Shown here: piece by piece, positions 29,229 through 39,273 of the stretch
Numbering within the stretch: position 1 is the stretch's first letter
How the letters are laid out: every line of letters starts with the position of its first letter
Assembly: GCF_006439015.1 (NCBI RefSeq)
Contig: NZ_RCZG01000002.1
Location: forward strand, 1 to 64,000
From: Mycolicibacterium hodleri
Lineage (GTDB): Bacteria > Actinomycetota > Actinomycetes > Mycobacteriales > Mycobacteriaceae
Direction: 5' to 3'
DNA length: 64,000 nt
The notes under the pieces: generated by a model
Databases searched by the model: none
What the model was told of the DNA's origin: nothing
What the model saw: the letters and a program-made list of their open reading frames with translations, nothing else
Made by a program: the position numbers and the translations under genes

Positions 29229-30488
29229 GTGGCGGGGCTCCTCGCCGACACCACACCGCTGCGGACACCGGACTTTCGCCGGCTGTGGCTCGCCGGCATC
29301 GTCACCGTCATCGGCGCGAATCTGACGATCTTCGCCGTTCCGGTTCAGCTCTACGCACTCACGAGGAACTCCGCCTACGTCGGCTTGTCGGGCATCTTCG
29401 CGCTGGTGCCCCTGGTGGTCTTCGGCCTGTGGGGTGGCGCGTGGGCGGACGCGATGGACCGCAGGTTGCTCCTCGTCATCGCATCGATCGGGCTTGCGGT
29501 GTCGTCGGTGCTGCTGTGGGTGCAGGCGGCGCTCGGCCTCGACGACGTCTGGGTGGTGCTGTGCCTACTGTCGGTGCAGCAGGCCTTCTTCGCGATCAAC
29601 AGTCCAACGCGGTCGGCGGCGATCCCGCGAATGGTGCCCCCCGAGCAACTGCCTGCGGCGAACTCACTGAACATGACGGTGATGCAGTTCGGCGCGATCG
29701 TGGGCCCGCTGCTCGCCGGGGTGCTCCTGCACTTCGTCGACCTGTCGACGCTCTATCTGATCGACGCTCTGACGTGCATCGCCCCGATCGTCGCGACGTT
29801 CCGGCTGGCGAAGATGCCGCCCACCGGGACGGCTCAGGGTGCGTCGCGGTGGGGTTTCGGGGCCGTGTTCGACGGATTCCGGTACCTCGCAGGAAACCGG
29901 GTGGTGCTGATGTCATTCGTCGTCGACCTGATCGCCATGATCTTCGGCATGCCGAGGGCGCTCTTTCCGCAGATGGCGCACGAGAGTTTCGGCGGCCCGG
30001 TGGAGGGAAGCACCGCGATGGCGTACCTATCTGCCGCCATTGCCTGCGGTGCCGTTGCGGGCGGCGTGTTCTCTGGCTGGCTGCCACGGATCCACCGCCA
30101 GGGGCTCGCGGTGGTGATCGCGATCGTCGTGTGGGGCGTGGCGATGGTCGGCTTCGGTCTGGCCGCAGGCATGGCGGGCGGGCATGCGAACGCTCTGTTG
30201 TGGGTCGCGTTGGCCTTCTTGGCGATCGGTGGCGCGGCGGACATGGTGTCCTCGGCATTTCGCTCGACGATCCTGCAGCAGGTGGCGTCCGATGACCTGC
30301 GCGGTCGCCTGCAAGGCGTATTCACCGTCGTCGTCGCCGGGGGGCCGCGGTTGGCCGACGCCGTCCACGGTGCGTCAGCAGCGGTCATCGGCACGACGGT
30401 GGCGGCCGCGGGTGGTGGCGCCCTCGTGGTCGTCGGCGTCGTGATCGCCGCACTGCTGGTGCCGGCGTTCGTCCGCTACCGCGTCTAA
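29229..30488 (+). CDS. MFS exporter, EntS/Tap-like
   Basis: 419 residues with 12 predicted membrane segments. It starts TPDFRRLWLAGIVTVIGANLTIFAVPVQLYALT, the N-terminal pattern of the EntS/MFS_3 group (enterobactin exporter and Tap-like drug pumps). Other marks are GLWGGAWADAMDRR between helices 2 and 3 and ALFPQMAHE in the central loop. It probably exports a drug or siderophore-like compound. It begins one base after pdxH, so it shares that transcript. A TetR-type regulator follows. Confidence 0.83.
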   Translation: MAGLLADTTPLRTPDFRRLWLAGIVTVIGANLTIFAVPVQLYALTRNSAYVGLSGIFALVPLVVFGLWGGAWADAMDRRLLLVIASIGLAVSSVLLWVQAALGLDDVWVVLCLLSVQQAFFAINSPTRSAAIPRMVPPEQLPAANSLNMTVMQFGAIVGPLLAGVLLHFVDLSTLYLIDALTCIAPIVATFRLAKMPPTGTAQGASRWGFGAVFDGFRYLAGNRVVLMSFVVDLIAMIFGMPRALFPQMAHESFGGPVEGSTAMAYLSAAIACGAVAGGVFSGWLPRIHRQGLAVVIAIVVWGVAMVGFGLAAGMAGGHANALLWVALAFLAIGGAADMVSSAFRSTILQQVASDDLRGRLQGVFTVVVAGGPRLADAVHGASAAVIGTTVAAAGGGALVVVGVVIAALLVPAFVRYRV

Positions 30489-30523
30489 GTTCGCTGTGTT
30501 GCGTCGCACGTGCGCAAGCGGGT

Positions 30524-30529
30524 TAACAT
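30524..30529 (+). promoter_or_regulatory. -10 element TAACAT of the TetR gene, predicted leaderless
   Basis: TAACAT ends 6 bases before GTG 30536. Confidence 0.5.
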
Positions 30530-30535
30530 CTCCTC

Positions 30536-31210
30536 GTGGCCGATGTGTCGAATGAGTCGCCGGGACTTCGCGAGAGCAAGAAGCGTCGGACGCGAGCAGT
30601 ACTCATCGACGCCGCCGTTGAGCTCTGTCTGAAGCAGGGCTACGAGCAGACCACCGTCGAGCAGATCGCCATGTCGGCTGACGTGTCACCACGAACGTTC
30701 AGCCGCTATTTCCCCACCAAGGACGCGGTATTCCTCACGCTCATCGACGACTATGCCCACGTGGTGGCCGAGGAGCTCGAGACCGTGGACGCCTCGCTCG
30801 GCCCCTTGGAGGCGATGCGACAGGCTCACATCGCCGTTCTGACGCGCGTCGCGAGCAGGCAGGTGGGCAGGCTGACCACCGATCGCATCGCTCTGATGCT
30901 GCGCGTCATCAACGCGTCGGATGCACTGAAACAGGCTGCCCTCGAGTTCCGGCACGGCGTTACCGAGGTCGTCCTGGCAAAGCGGATGGGCGTCGAGGTC
31001 GAGGACCGTCGCGCGCGCTTGGTGAACGTGATCTTCTCGTCCACCATCGTGGCCGCATGCGGCGACCTCATCGCCGACACCGACACGACGCGGTTGGGGC
31101 CGATGGTCATGGTGCATCGACTCAACGACGCATTCGCGCAGTTGGCGTGGATGTCGAGTCACCTGAATCGTCCACCGGCCGGGGCCGAATCCACGCCGGT
31201 ACCTGGCTGA
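30536..31210 (+). CDS. TetR family transcriptional regulator
   Basis: 224 residues. The N-terminal helix-turn-helix is canonical (RTRAVLIDAAVELCLKQGYEQTTVEQIAMSADVSPRTFSRYFPTKDAVF), with the FSRYF recognition helix seen in mycobacterial AcrR-like proteins. The C-terminal ligand domain is divergent. It probably controls the adjacent MFS exporter, a common arrangement; no operator was identified. It has its own predicted leaderless promoter. Confidence 0.88.
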   Translation: MADVSNESPGLRESKKRRTRAVLIDAAVELCLKQGYEQTTVEQIAMSADVSPRTFSRYFPTKDAVFLTLIDDYAHVVAEELETVDASLGPLEAMRQAHIAVLTRVASRQVGRLTTDRIALMLRVINASDALKQAALEFRHGVTEVVLAKRMGVEVEDRRARLVNVIFSSTIVAACGDLIADTDTTRLGPMVMVHRLNDAFAQLAWMSSHLNRPPAGAESTPVPG

Positions 31211-31265
31211 CGAGATGCCGATCCACGGCCTGAGCGAACACGAGGAGCTTGGACCCGAGCCGGGT

Positions 31266-31283
31266 CGCTGAAAACCTTCAGCG
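31266..31283 (+). terminator. Possible intrinsic terminator hairpin without U-tract
   Basis: CGCTGAA-AACC-TTCAGCG is a perfect 7-bp stem with a 4-base loop, 55 bases after the TetR stop. No T-run follows. Tail-less hairpins have been proposed as mycobacterial terminators, so this is a weak candidate. The rest of 31211-31494 shows no gene; it should contain the gltA2 promoter. Confidence 0.35.
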
Positions 31284-31494
31284 GCTACTTCCCTACCGGT
31301 CCACGATGGGTGAGCCGGCCTCGCCTGCGAGTGGCTGTCCGCCACCTTCGGGCAGTTGCGCCGCACGTGGTCGGCATGGGCGAGCGAATAGTGCGCCGGG
31401 GTCAACCCCCCGCAAGCGCACGAAAGCGATAGCGACTACCTTCCACTAGTGACGGACAGCTTCGTTCCGGTCGACAACCGTAGAAGGGGTTAAC

Positions 31495-32796
<1,302 letters not shown>

Positions 32797-32860
32797 CGGC
32801 TTCTGCCTGGTGGGGTGCATGGGACGAACGTCACTCGGCGGTCACTTGTGGTCGTGAAGG

Positions 32861-32892
32861 TTGTGGTTCCACAATAGTTGTGTGAATACAAC
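32861..32892 (+). promoter_or_regulatory. Probable MarR-type operator overlapping the MFS start region
   Basis: Two inverted repeats lie side by side: TTGTGG-TT-CCACAA (32861-32874) and GTTGT-GTGAAT-ACAAC (32877-32892). The outermost arms also pair (GGTTGT with ACAACC). TTGT/ACAA dyads are typical of MarR sites. The array covers the expected promoter just before the exporter start, and a MarR gene ends the operon, suggesting autoregulation. Confidence 0.5.
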
Positions 32893-32893
32893 C

Positions 32894-34351
32894 ATGCCCG
32901 ACTCCGAAGTCGGGCTGACGCCCCGGCGCAAGGCCATCATTCTGATGTCCTGCTGCCTGAGCCTGCTGATCGTGTCGATGGACGCGACGATCGTCAACGT
33001 CGCCATCCCGAGCATCCGCACCGATCTGCACGCTTCGCCGTCGCAGCTGCAGTGGGTGGTGGACGTGTACACCCTGGTGCTGGCGTCGCTGCTCATGCTC
33101 TCCGGTGCGACGGGTGACCGATTCGGGCGTCGGAGGGTGTTCCAAATCGGCCTCGTCGTATTCGCGGTCGGCTCGCTGCTGTGCAGCCTGGCACCCGACA
33201 TCGAAACGTTGATCGCTGCGCGACTCCTCCAGGCCGTCGGCGGTTCGATGCTGAATCCCGTTGCACTGTCGATCATCTCGCAGATCTTCACCGGCCGCGT
33301 GGAACGTGCGCGGGCACTGGGCTTCTGGGGTGCGGTGGTCGGAATCTCGATGGCACTCGGCCCCGTCGTCGGCGGCTTCCTGATCGAGCTGATCGGCTGG
33401 CGCGCAGTCTTCTGGATAAATTTGCCGATCTGCGCGGCGGCCATCGTGCTGACCGCAATCTTCGTACCGGAGACCAAGTCCAAGACCATGCGCAACATCG
33501 ACCCGGTCGGTCAGGGCCTTGCGGTGCTGTTTCTGTTCGGCGTCGTGTTCACCCTCATCGAGGGTCCCGGCTACGGCTGGAGCAATCCCCGAGTCATCGC
33601 CGTCGCGGTGATCGCGGCGATCGCGCTGGTCGCGTTCCTGCGCTACGAGTCACGGCGTCAGGACCCCTTCATCGACCTGCGTTTCTTCCGCAGCATCCCG
33701 TTCGCATCGGCGACGGTGACTGCGGTTTGCGCGTTTTCGGCATGGGGCGCCTTCCTCTTCATGATGTCGATCTACCTTCAGGGTGAACGCGGGTATTCCG
33801 CGATGCACACTGGACTCATCTATCTCCCGATCGCCATCGGGGCGCTGGTCTTCTCGCCGGTGTCCGGTCGCCTCGTCGGCAAGTTCGGCGCCCGACCGTC
33901 ACTGCTCGTGGCCGGGGTGCTGATCACGACGGCGTCGGTGTTGCTGACGTTCCTGACGGCGACGACCCCGGTGTGGGCACTGCTGGTGATCTTCGCGGTA
34001 TTCGGCATCGGGTTCTCGATGATCAACGCCCCCATTACCAACGCTGCCGTCAGCGGGATGCCGCTGGACCGGGCGGGCGCTGCGTCCGCCGTGACGTCGA
34101 CCAGTCGCCAGGTCGGCGTCAGTATCGGTGTGGCGTTGTGCGGCTCGGTCGCTGGCGCTGCCATCGCGCACACGGGTACCGACTTCGCTGCCGCGGCGCG
34201 CCCACTCTGGTTCGTGTGCGTCGGACTCGGCGTCGTCATCACGGCGCTGGGGCTGTTCTCGACGTCGGAACGTGCGGTCAAGTCAGCCGAGCGGCTCGCG
34301 CCGCTGATCGCAGGCAACGTCGCACCCAAGGTGGACGCCAATGTCGGATGA
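32894..34351 (+). CDS. MFS drug exporter, DHA2 (14-TMS, EmrB/QacA-like)
   Basis: About 485 residues and 14 predicted membrane helices. Family signatures: LLIVSMDATIVNVAIPSI (motif D1), LSGATGDRFGRRRVFQIG (motif A), and GFWGAVVGISMALGPVVGGFL (motif C of drug exporters). It probably extrudes hydrophobic or cationic toxins using proton motive force. ATG 32894 was taken; GTG 32882 in frame is possible. Its end overlaps the MarR gene by 11 bases, so regulator and pump are co-translated. Confidence 0.87.
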   Translation: MPDSEVGLTPRRKAIILMSCCLSLLIVSMDATIVNVAIPSIRTDLHASPSQLQWVVDVYTLVLASLLMLSGATGDRFGRRRVFQIGLVVFAVGSLLCSLAPDIETLIAARLLQAVGGSMLNPVALSIISQIFTGRVERARALGFWGAVVGISMALGPVVGGFLIELIGWRAVFWINLPICAAAIVLTAIFVPETKSKTMRNIDPVGQGLAVLFLFGVVFTLIEGPGYGWSNPRVIAVAVIAAIALVAFLRYESRRQDPFIDLRFFRSIPFASATVTAVCAFSAWGAFLFMMSIYLQGERGYSAMHTGLIYLPIAIGALVFSPVSGRLVGKFGARPSLLVAGVLITTASVLLTFLTATTPVWALLVIFAVFGIGFSMINAPITNAAVSGMPLDRAGAASAVTSTSRQVGVSIGVALCGSVAGAAIAHTGTDFAAAARPLWFVCVGLGVVITALGLFSTSERAVKSAERLAPLIAGNVAPKVDANVG

Positions 34352-34760
34352 CGCTCTTGCCGATGACGTATGGCGCGCCATGGCAGCCGTGGTCTTCGAC
34401 AACCGCGACGCCTGGAAGCGCGACGTCATCGAGACCACGGGTCTGCCCTTCAGCAGAGTGCGCGTGCTGCGCCGACTGGCAAAACGACCGATGACGGCCA
34501 AGGAGATCGCTGAGGCCGCCACGATGGATGCGCCGGCCACCAGCGTCGCGGTCAACGATCTCGAGGACCGCGGGCTCGTCGTCCGCGAAGTGAATCCGTC
34601 CAACCGCAGGTGCAAGGTCATCTCGCTGACCGAGCAGGGACGCCGCGTCGTCGCCAGCATCGAACGGGTGGAGGATCCTGCCCCCGCGCCCCTCGCGAGG
34701 TTGAGCCGTGAGGAACTGCGGTCGCTTGAGGCGATTTTGGCCAAGCTGTCGGCATGGTGA
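34341..34760 (+). CDS. MarR family transcriptional regulator
   Basis: 139 residues with a winged-helix core: MTAKEIAEAATMDAPATSVAVNDLEDRGLVVREVNPSNRRCKVISLTEQGRRV. It overlaps the exporter gene upstream and most likely represses that operon through the TTGT/ACAA dyads at 32861-32892 (inference). The N-terminus is short, with a dimerisation helix at each end. Ligand unknown. Confidence 0.87.
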   Translation: MSDDALADDVWRAMAAVVFDNRDAWKRDVIETTGLPFSRVRVLRRLAKRPMTAKEIAEAATMDAPATSVAVNDLEDRGLVVREVNPSNRRCKVISLTEQGRRVVASIERVEDPAPAPLARLSREELRSLEAILAKLSAW

Positions 34761-34809
34761 TTATCGAGGCGGCCGTGAGAGTCGATCGCAACCCATGGCG
34801 CCGGCCGGC

Positions 34810-35070
34810 CTAGCCTAGATAGCCTTCGACTTCTTTCTCGGGACGCACGGTGGCCTGGTCGGGATCCTGCCCCGTTTCGCGCAATGCCCGCCGCTGCCGC
34901 AGGAGATCCCAGCATTGGTCCAGTTGCACCTCAAGGCCGCGTAGTCGACGATGCTCCTCGGTCTCATCGATTTCGCGATGCTGAAGCTTCGCCCGTAGTT
35001 CCTGTTCTTCGGAAACCAGTTCGTTGACTTGAGCGAGAATGTCGGCGTCTTTATTCGAGTCCGTGGCCAC
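34810..35070 (-). CDS. DUF2630 family protein (Rv0898c-like)
   Basis: 86 residues, almost entirely one charged coiled coil: ILAQVNELVSEEQELRAKLQHREIDETEEHRRL, then LEVQLDQCWDLLRQRRALRETG and the conserved end EKEVEGYLG. DUF2630 proteins are small actinobacterial proteins of unknown function. GTG 35068-35070 matches the family start. It diverges from the FKBP gene across 31 bp, so the two promoters must overlap. Confidence 0.83.
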   Translation of the reverse strand: MATDSNKDADILAQVNELVSEEQELRAKLQHREIDETEEHRRLRGLEVQLDQCWDLLRQRRALRETGQDPDQATVRPEKEVEGYLG

Positions 35071-35088
35071 GGGTCCAGTCTGCCCGAC

Positions 35089-35094
35089 TAACGT
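35089..35094 (+). promoter_or_regulatory. -10 element TAACGT of the FKBP gene, predicted leaderless
   Basis: TAACGT ends 7 bases before GTG 35102. Confidence 0.5.
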
Positions 35095-35101
35095 GTGAAT
35101 C

Positions 35102-35464
35102 GTGGCCACTAAACCCGAGATCGAATTTCCCGACGGTCCGGCGCCTGCCGAACTGGTTATTGAAGACGTCGTCGTCGGCGATGGCGCCGAGGCAGTCCCC
35201 GGCGGCAACGTGGAAGTGCACTACGTCGGCGTCGAATATGACACGGGCGAGGAGTTCGACAGCTCGTGGAGCCGCAACCAGTCCATCGAGTTTCCTCTGC
35301 GTGGTCTGATCGAGGGCTGGCAGGACGGCATTCCGGGGATGCGTGTCGGCGGTCGCCGCAAGCTGATCATCCCGCCCGCCAAGGCCTATGGGCCGGAGGG
35401 ATCCGGGCATCGCCTGTCCGGCAAGACCTTGATCTTCGTGATCGATCTCCTCGGCGCCCGGTAG
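35102..35464 (+). CDS. FKBP-type peptidyl-prolyl isomerase
   Basis: 120 residues: a single FKBP domain with VEVHYVGVEYDTGEEFDSSW, the substrate-pocket region PLRGLIEGWQDGIPGMRVGGRRKLIIPP, the YGPEG loop, and the last strand TLIFVIDLLGA. It speeds proline isomerisation during protein folding. No signal peptide is present, so it is cytoplasmic. Length is normal for a minimal FKBP. Confidence 0.92.
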   Translation: MATKPEIEFPDGPAPAELVIEDVVVGDGAEAVPGGNVEVHYVGVEYDTGEEFDSSWSRNQSIEFPLRGLIEGWQDGIPGMRVGGRRKLIIPPAKAYGPEGSGHRLSGKTLIFVIDLLGAR

Positions 35465-35507
35465 GTCGCGGGCACCTGTTCCGCGTCGTGATCACCGTCG
35501 AGCGGCT

Positions 35508-36854
35508 CTAGGACGGACCGGGTAGGCGCAGCAACAGGCGGACACCACCCAGGGGGCTCTGCTCCAAAATGGCTGTGCCACCGTGTAATTCGGCTTGCTG
35601 AGCGACTAGTGCCAAGCCGAGGCCAGAGCCCGAATGCGACGCCGTTGAGCCGCGGGCGAATCGATTGAACACGATCGTCCGCTCTTCCTCCGGTATTCCG
35701 ACGCCGTCGTCGTCGATCGTGATCTCCACGCCCGCACGTGAACTCACCGCAGACAGCTGGACCCGCGTGGCATCACCGTGCTTGACCGCATTGGCGATCG
35801 CGTTGTCGACGGCGAGCCGCAACCCGGCGGGAAGGCCCAAGATGATGACCGTCGGCGCGGGGATCAGCGACACGTCGAGTTCGGGGTAGACGCGCATCGC
35901 GTCGTGCGCGGCGCGATCGAGAAGCTCGGTGATGTCGACCGGCACGTGATCGTCGGAGGTCGAAAGTTCGCCCTGAGCCAGCCTTTCGATCGCCCAGAGC
36001 GTGGACTCGATGCGCGTCTGCGTCCGGATGACATCGCCAAGGACTTCCTTACGCTGATCCTCGGCGAGGTCGAGCGTCGCAAGTACCTCGAGATTGGTGC
36101 GCATCGCAGTCAGCGGGGTGCGCAGCTCGTGCGACGTCACGGCGGCGAAGTCGCGGGATGAGACCAGAGCGGCCTTGGTGCGATCCTGCTCATCCCAAAT
36201 GCGTTGCACCATCCCGTTGATGGCATCTGCGATCTCCACCGCCTCGGTGGCGCCGCGGACGTCGATGTCGGGCGCCGCGCCCCCCACGTCAATGGCCCGC
36301 GTCTGTTGCGCAAGCCGCCTCAGCGGACGCACCGCGAACGCGGCGAGTAGCCACCCCGCTACCGCGGCCGCGCCGATCGCGAACGAACAGATGATGATCA
36401 CCCGGCGATGAAGGTTGTTGGTGTCGGCGATGGTCGCGTCGTAAGTGGCGCCAACGGCGGCCGTCGTCGGCCCCTGGGGACCGGTGAGTTCCACGGTGCG
36501 CACCCGGTACCGCACGCCATCAATCGTGGTGTCGGCGTATCCGGCGGGCAGTTCCGGCAGTGTCACGTCGGAGTTGGACGTGGCCTTAGCTCCCGTGCGC
36601 CGCACCGTGATGATCGCGTCCTGATCATTGGGCGACTTGGGAATCTGATCGAGGCCGCGGGGGAGGAACGGGATCGCGAAGCCTGCAGCTTCATCGAGTC
36701 GACGGTCCAGACGCTCCTTGCGATCGTTGGTGATGCCGATCCAGACGATCGCGCCGACGATACCGACCACGATCGCGGCTGCGATGGCCGTGGCGAAAGC
36801 CACGCGAGTCCGAAGCGACGGGGTCCGCCGGAAGACGCGCGACAGGGAGTTCAT
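35508..36854 (-). CDS. prrB: Sensor histidine kinase PrrB
   Basis: 448 residues. An N-terminal membrane helix (VAFATAIAAAIVVGIVGAIVW) and a second one around 151-173 bracket an extracytoplasmic sensor of about 105 residues. A HAMP segment, the phospho-accepting H242 (SHELRTPLTAMRTNLEVL), and the ATPase domain follow (N box DNAIANAVKHG, G1 DDGVGIP, G2 GSGLGLALV). The signal is unknown; PrrAB is essential in M. tuberculosis. It lies 36 bases downstream of prrA on the same transcript. Confidence 0.93.
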   Translation of the reverse strand: MNSLSRVFRRTPSLRTRVAFATAIAAAIVVGIVGAIVWIGITNDRKERLDRRLDEAAGFAIPFLPRGLDQIPKSPNDQDAIITVRRTGAKATSNSDVTLPELPAGYADTTIDGVRYRVRTVELTGPQGPTTAAVGATYDATIADTNNLHRRVIIICSFAIGAAAVAGWLLAAFAVRPLRRLAQQTRAIDVGGAAPDIDVRGATEAVEIADAINGMVQRIWDEQDRTKAALVSSRDFAAVTSHELRTPLTAMRTNLEVLATLDLAEDQRKEVLGDVIRTQTRIESTLWAIERLAQGELSTSDDHVPVDITELLDRAAHDAMRVYPELDVSLIPAPTVIILGLPAGLRLAVDNAIANAVKHGDATRVQLSAVSSRAGVEITIDDDGVGIPEEERTIVFNRFARGSTASHSGSGLGLALVAQQAELHGGTAILEQSPLGGVRLLLRLPGPS

Positions 36855-36890
36855 CTCAGTTCGCTCTGGTCTTCGCGCAAGCGCTCATCA

Positions 36891-37601
36891 CTACTGCTGC
36901 CGCAGGACGAACCCCACGCCCCGGACCGTGTGCAGCAGCCTTGGTGCGCCGCCGGCCTCCAGCTTGCGGCGCAGGTACCCGATGAACACGTCGACGACGT
37001 TGGTGTCGGCCGCGAAGTCGTAGCCCCACACCAGCTCGAGCAGCTGGGCGCGGGACAGTACGGCGGTCTTGTGCTCGGCCAGCACTGCAAGGAGGTCGAA
37101 CTCCCGTTTCGTGAGGTCGACGTCGGCGCCGTTGACTCGGGCCCGCCGCCCGGGGATGTCGACTTCCAGCGGCCCCACGGCGATGGTCTCCGACGAGAAG
37201 GTCGCCGTCGCACCCCGGCGTCGCAACAGAGCCTTGACCCTGGCCACCAGCTCCGCCAGCACGAAGGGCTTGACCAGGTAGTCGTCGGCTCCCGCTTCGA
37301 GGCCTGCGACCCGGTCGTCGACCGAGCTTCGCGCCGACAACACACACACCGGCACGTCGTTGTCCATGGCCCGCAACGCGGTGACCACCGACACGCCGTC
37401 GAGTATCGGCATGTTGATGTCGAGCACGATCGCGTCGGGCCGCGTCTCGGTCGCGCTCCGCAGCGCCTCGGCGCCATCGACGGCGGTGCTGACGTCAAAT
37501 CCCGACAGGCGTAGTCCGCGTTCCAGTGAGGCCAGCACGTCGGGGTCGTCGTCCACCACGAGTACTCGGGGGGACGCGGTACCGCTGGCTCCCATCTCCA
37601 T
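36891..37601 (-). CDS. prrA: Response regulator PrrA (OmpR family)
   Basis: 236 residues. The receiver domain carries the acidic pair VVDDDP, phosphorylation site D61 (VLDINMP), LSARSS and the conserved Lys in DDYLVKPF. The C-terminal OmpR-type winged helix shows [16 protein letters not shown] and [19 protein letters not shown] 37599-37601 is used; a second ATG two codons later has a GGAG just upstream. Partner kinase PrrB is next in the operon. Confidence 0.94.
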   Translation of the reverse strand: MEMGASGTASPRVLVVDDDPDVLASLERGLRLSGFDVSTAVDGAEALRSATETRPDAIVLDINMPILDGVSVVTALRAMDNDVPVCVLSARSSVDDRVAGLEAGADDYLVKPFVLAELVARVKALLRRRGATATFSSETIAVGPLEVDIPGRRARVNGADVDLTKREFDLLAVLAEHKTAVLSRAQLLELVWGYDFAADTNVVDVFIGYLRRKLEAGGAPRLLHTVRGVGFVLRQQ

Positions 37602-37689
37602 GGGGTCATCTTGCCTGATGCCCGAGCATCGACGCGGTAGGCGCGGGTCTATTTACGCGTTGGCAAGGCCATTTGGGGTCCGGTGGTGC

Positions 37690-37695
37690 TAGCTT
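37690..37695 (+). promoter_or_regulatory. -10 element TAGCTT of the PLD-family gene
   Basis: TAGCTT ends 8 bases before GTG 37704, supporting that start over the in-frame GTG at 37683. Confidence 0.35.
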
Positions 37696-37703
37696 CAACT
37701 CTC

Positions 37704-38693
37704 GTGCAGCCGAACGGTCCTCGCCTGATCGTCGAACCGGACGATGGTCTCGGTCCGGTACTCGATTTCATCGAATCCGCGCAGACGTCGCTATTGATCA
37801 AGCAGTTCACGTTGACCGACGAAAGCCTCATCGATGCCGTCATCGCGCGGAAGCGCGCCGGGGTGAATGTCAGGGTCATGCTGAACGCGGCCCGCTCCGG
37901 CGGTGACCGGGCGAATGACGAGACGTTCGAACGCTTCAGTGCGGCGGGCATCGCGGTTCAGTGGGCCAATCCGAAGTTCTACGTCACCCACGAGAAGTCC
38001 GTCGTGGTCGACGAGAGGGCCGCGTTGGTCGCGACGTTCAACATGTGTCTGAAGTACTTCACCCTCACCAGGGACTACGGCGTCATCATCGACGATCCGC
38101 TGCACGTCGCTCAGATCGTCGAGGTGTTCAACGCCGATTGGAACCACGACGAGTGGGTGCCCCCGGCCTACGAGGGCCTGCTGTGGAGCAACTCGAACTC
38201 GCGTCTGCACATGGCCCGTTTCATCGATACCGCCACGCATCGCATCGACGTCCAGCACCCCAAGTTCGTCGATGCGGTGATCCTCGACCACTTGGCCGCC
38301 GCCGTCGGCCGCGGCGTGAAGGTGCACGTCCTGTGTGGTGGCAGGCACGGCATCAGCGAGGGAGACGTGCTCGACACCTTCGCCTCACTGCGCACACTGC
38401 GACGGTTCGGCGCCAAGGTGCACAAGCAAAAGAACCTCAGGGTGCACGCCAAGCTGCTGATCGTGGACGACGAGCGCGCGCTCGTCGGCTCCATGAACAT
38501 CGACCGCAGTGCCTTCGACCTGCGTCGAGAACTCGGCATCACGATCACCGAACCGGCCGTCGTCGCGCGGCTCAAGGCGGTCTTCGACGCGGATTGGGAG
38601 CTGTCGCACCACTACGAGCCGCCGGACCCGCTCGATCCCTCGACCCATCACGAGGACGACTTCCCGCACGATCCGGAACTCGTCCATGAATGA
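37704..38693 (+). CDS. Phospholipase D-like (cardiolipin synthase family) protein
   Basis: 329 residues with two HKD catalytic motifs: HEKSVVVDERAALVATFN and HAKLLIVDDERALVGSMNID. No N-terminal membrane helices are visible, unlike typical cardiolipin synthases, so it may be a soluble PLD-family phosphodiesterase or nuclease-like enzyme. It is the first gene of the accessory block after prrA. Its end overlaps the start of the chromate transporter half (ATGAATGA). Confidence 0.8.
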   Translation: MQPNGPRLIVEPDDGLGPVLDFIESAQTSLLIKQFTLTDESLIDAVIARKRAGVNVRVMLNAARSGGDRANDETFERFSAAGIAVQWANPKFYVTHEKSVVVDERAALVATFNMCLKYFTLTRDYGVIIDDPLHVAQIVEVFNADWNHDEWVPPAYEGLLWSNSNSRLHMARFIDTATHRIDVQHPKFVDAVILDHLAAAVGRGVKVHVLCGGRHGISEGDVLDTFASLRTLRRFGAKVHKQKNLRVHAKLLIVDDERALVGSMNIDRSAFDLRRELGITITEPAVVARLKAVFDADWELSHHYEPPDPLDPSTHHEDDFPHDPELVHE

Positions 38694-39273
38694 TCCCGGG
38701 GCGGCCGCCGCGCCGGTACCGGAGAGGGTCTCGCTATTCGAGCTGGCCTTGACCTTCAACCACATCGCGCTGGCTTCCTTCGGCGGGGGGCTTTCGGCTT
38801 GGTCGCGTGAGGTGGTCGTCGTCGAGAAGCAGTGGATGGGCGACGCGGAGTTCCTGTCGGCCATGACGATGTGCCGAATCCTGCCCGGTGCCAACCAGGT
38901 GAACATGGCGGTGTTCGTCGGCAACAAGATGCGTGGCTTGTCCGGTGCCGTCGCCGCGGTCGTCGGCCTGTGCCTGATGCCGTTGGCAATCGTGCTGACG
39001 CTGTCGTTCCTCTACTTCCGTTTCAAAGAGGTGCCCGCGGTCAAGGGCATCCTGCACGGCGCATCGGCGGCGGCCGTCGCGCTGACACTGACGATGGTGA
39101 TCAAGACCGGCAAGAGTTGCCTGACCGGGCTGGTTCCGGTCGCATTGTTCGCGACGGCGTTCATTCTCAACGGCTTGCTGCGCTGGCCGCTGCTGGGCAC
39201 CCTGGGGGTCGTCGCCCCCCTCGCCCTGCTTTGGGCATGGCCGCGACAACGCGCCGACCGAGCCGACGCGTGA
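38686..39273 (+). CDS. Chromate transporter, N-terminal half (ChrA family)
   Basis: 195 residues with the ChrA half-domain signatures FNHIALASFGGGLSAWSREVVVVEKQWM and LPGANQVNMAVFVG, then about five hydrophobic helices. ChrA exports chromate, and in many bacteria it is encoded as two short proteins that pair. ATG 38686 lies inside the preceding gene's last codons. It overlaps the second half by four bases (GTGA), so the two halves are made together. Confidence 0.83.
   Translation: MNDPGAAAAPVPERVSLFELALTFNHIALASFGGGLSAWSREVVVVEKQWMGDAEFLSAMTMCRILPGANQVNMAVFVGNKMRGLSGAVAAVVGLCLMPLAIVLTLSFLYFRFKEVPAVKGILHGASAAAVALTLTMVIKTGKSCLTGLVPVALFATAFILNGLLRWPLLGTLGVVAPLALLWAWPRQRADRADA

Noticed and set aside
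38509..38685. Start of the first chrA half at an upstream codon
   Set aside because: That extension lies wholly within the PLD-family gene in another frame and is Arg/Ser/Thr-rich; ATG 38686 begins the conserved domain.
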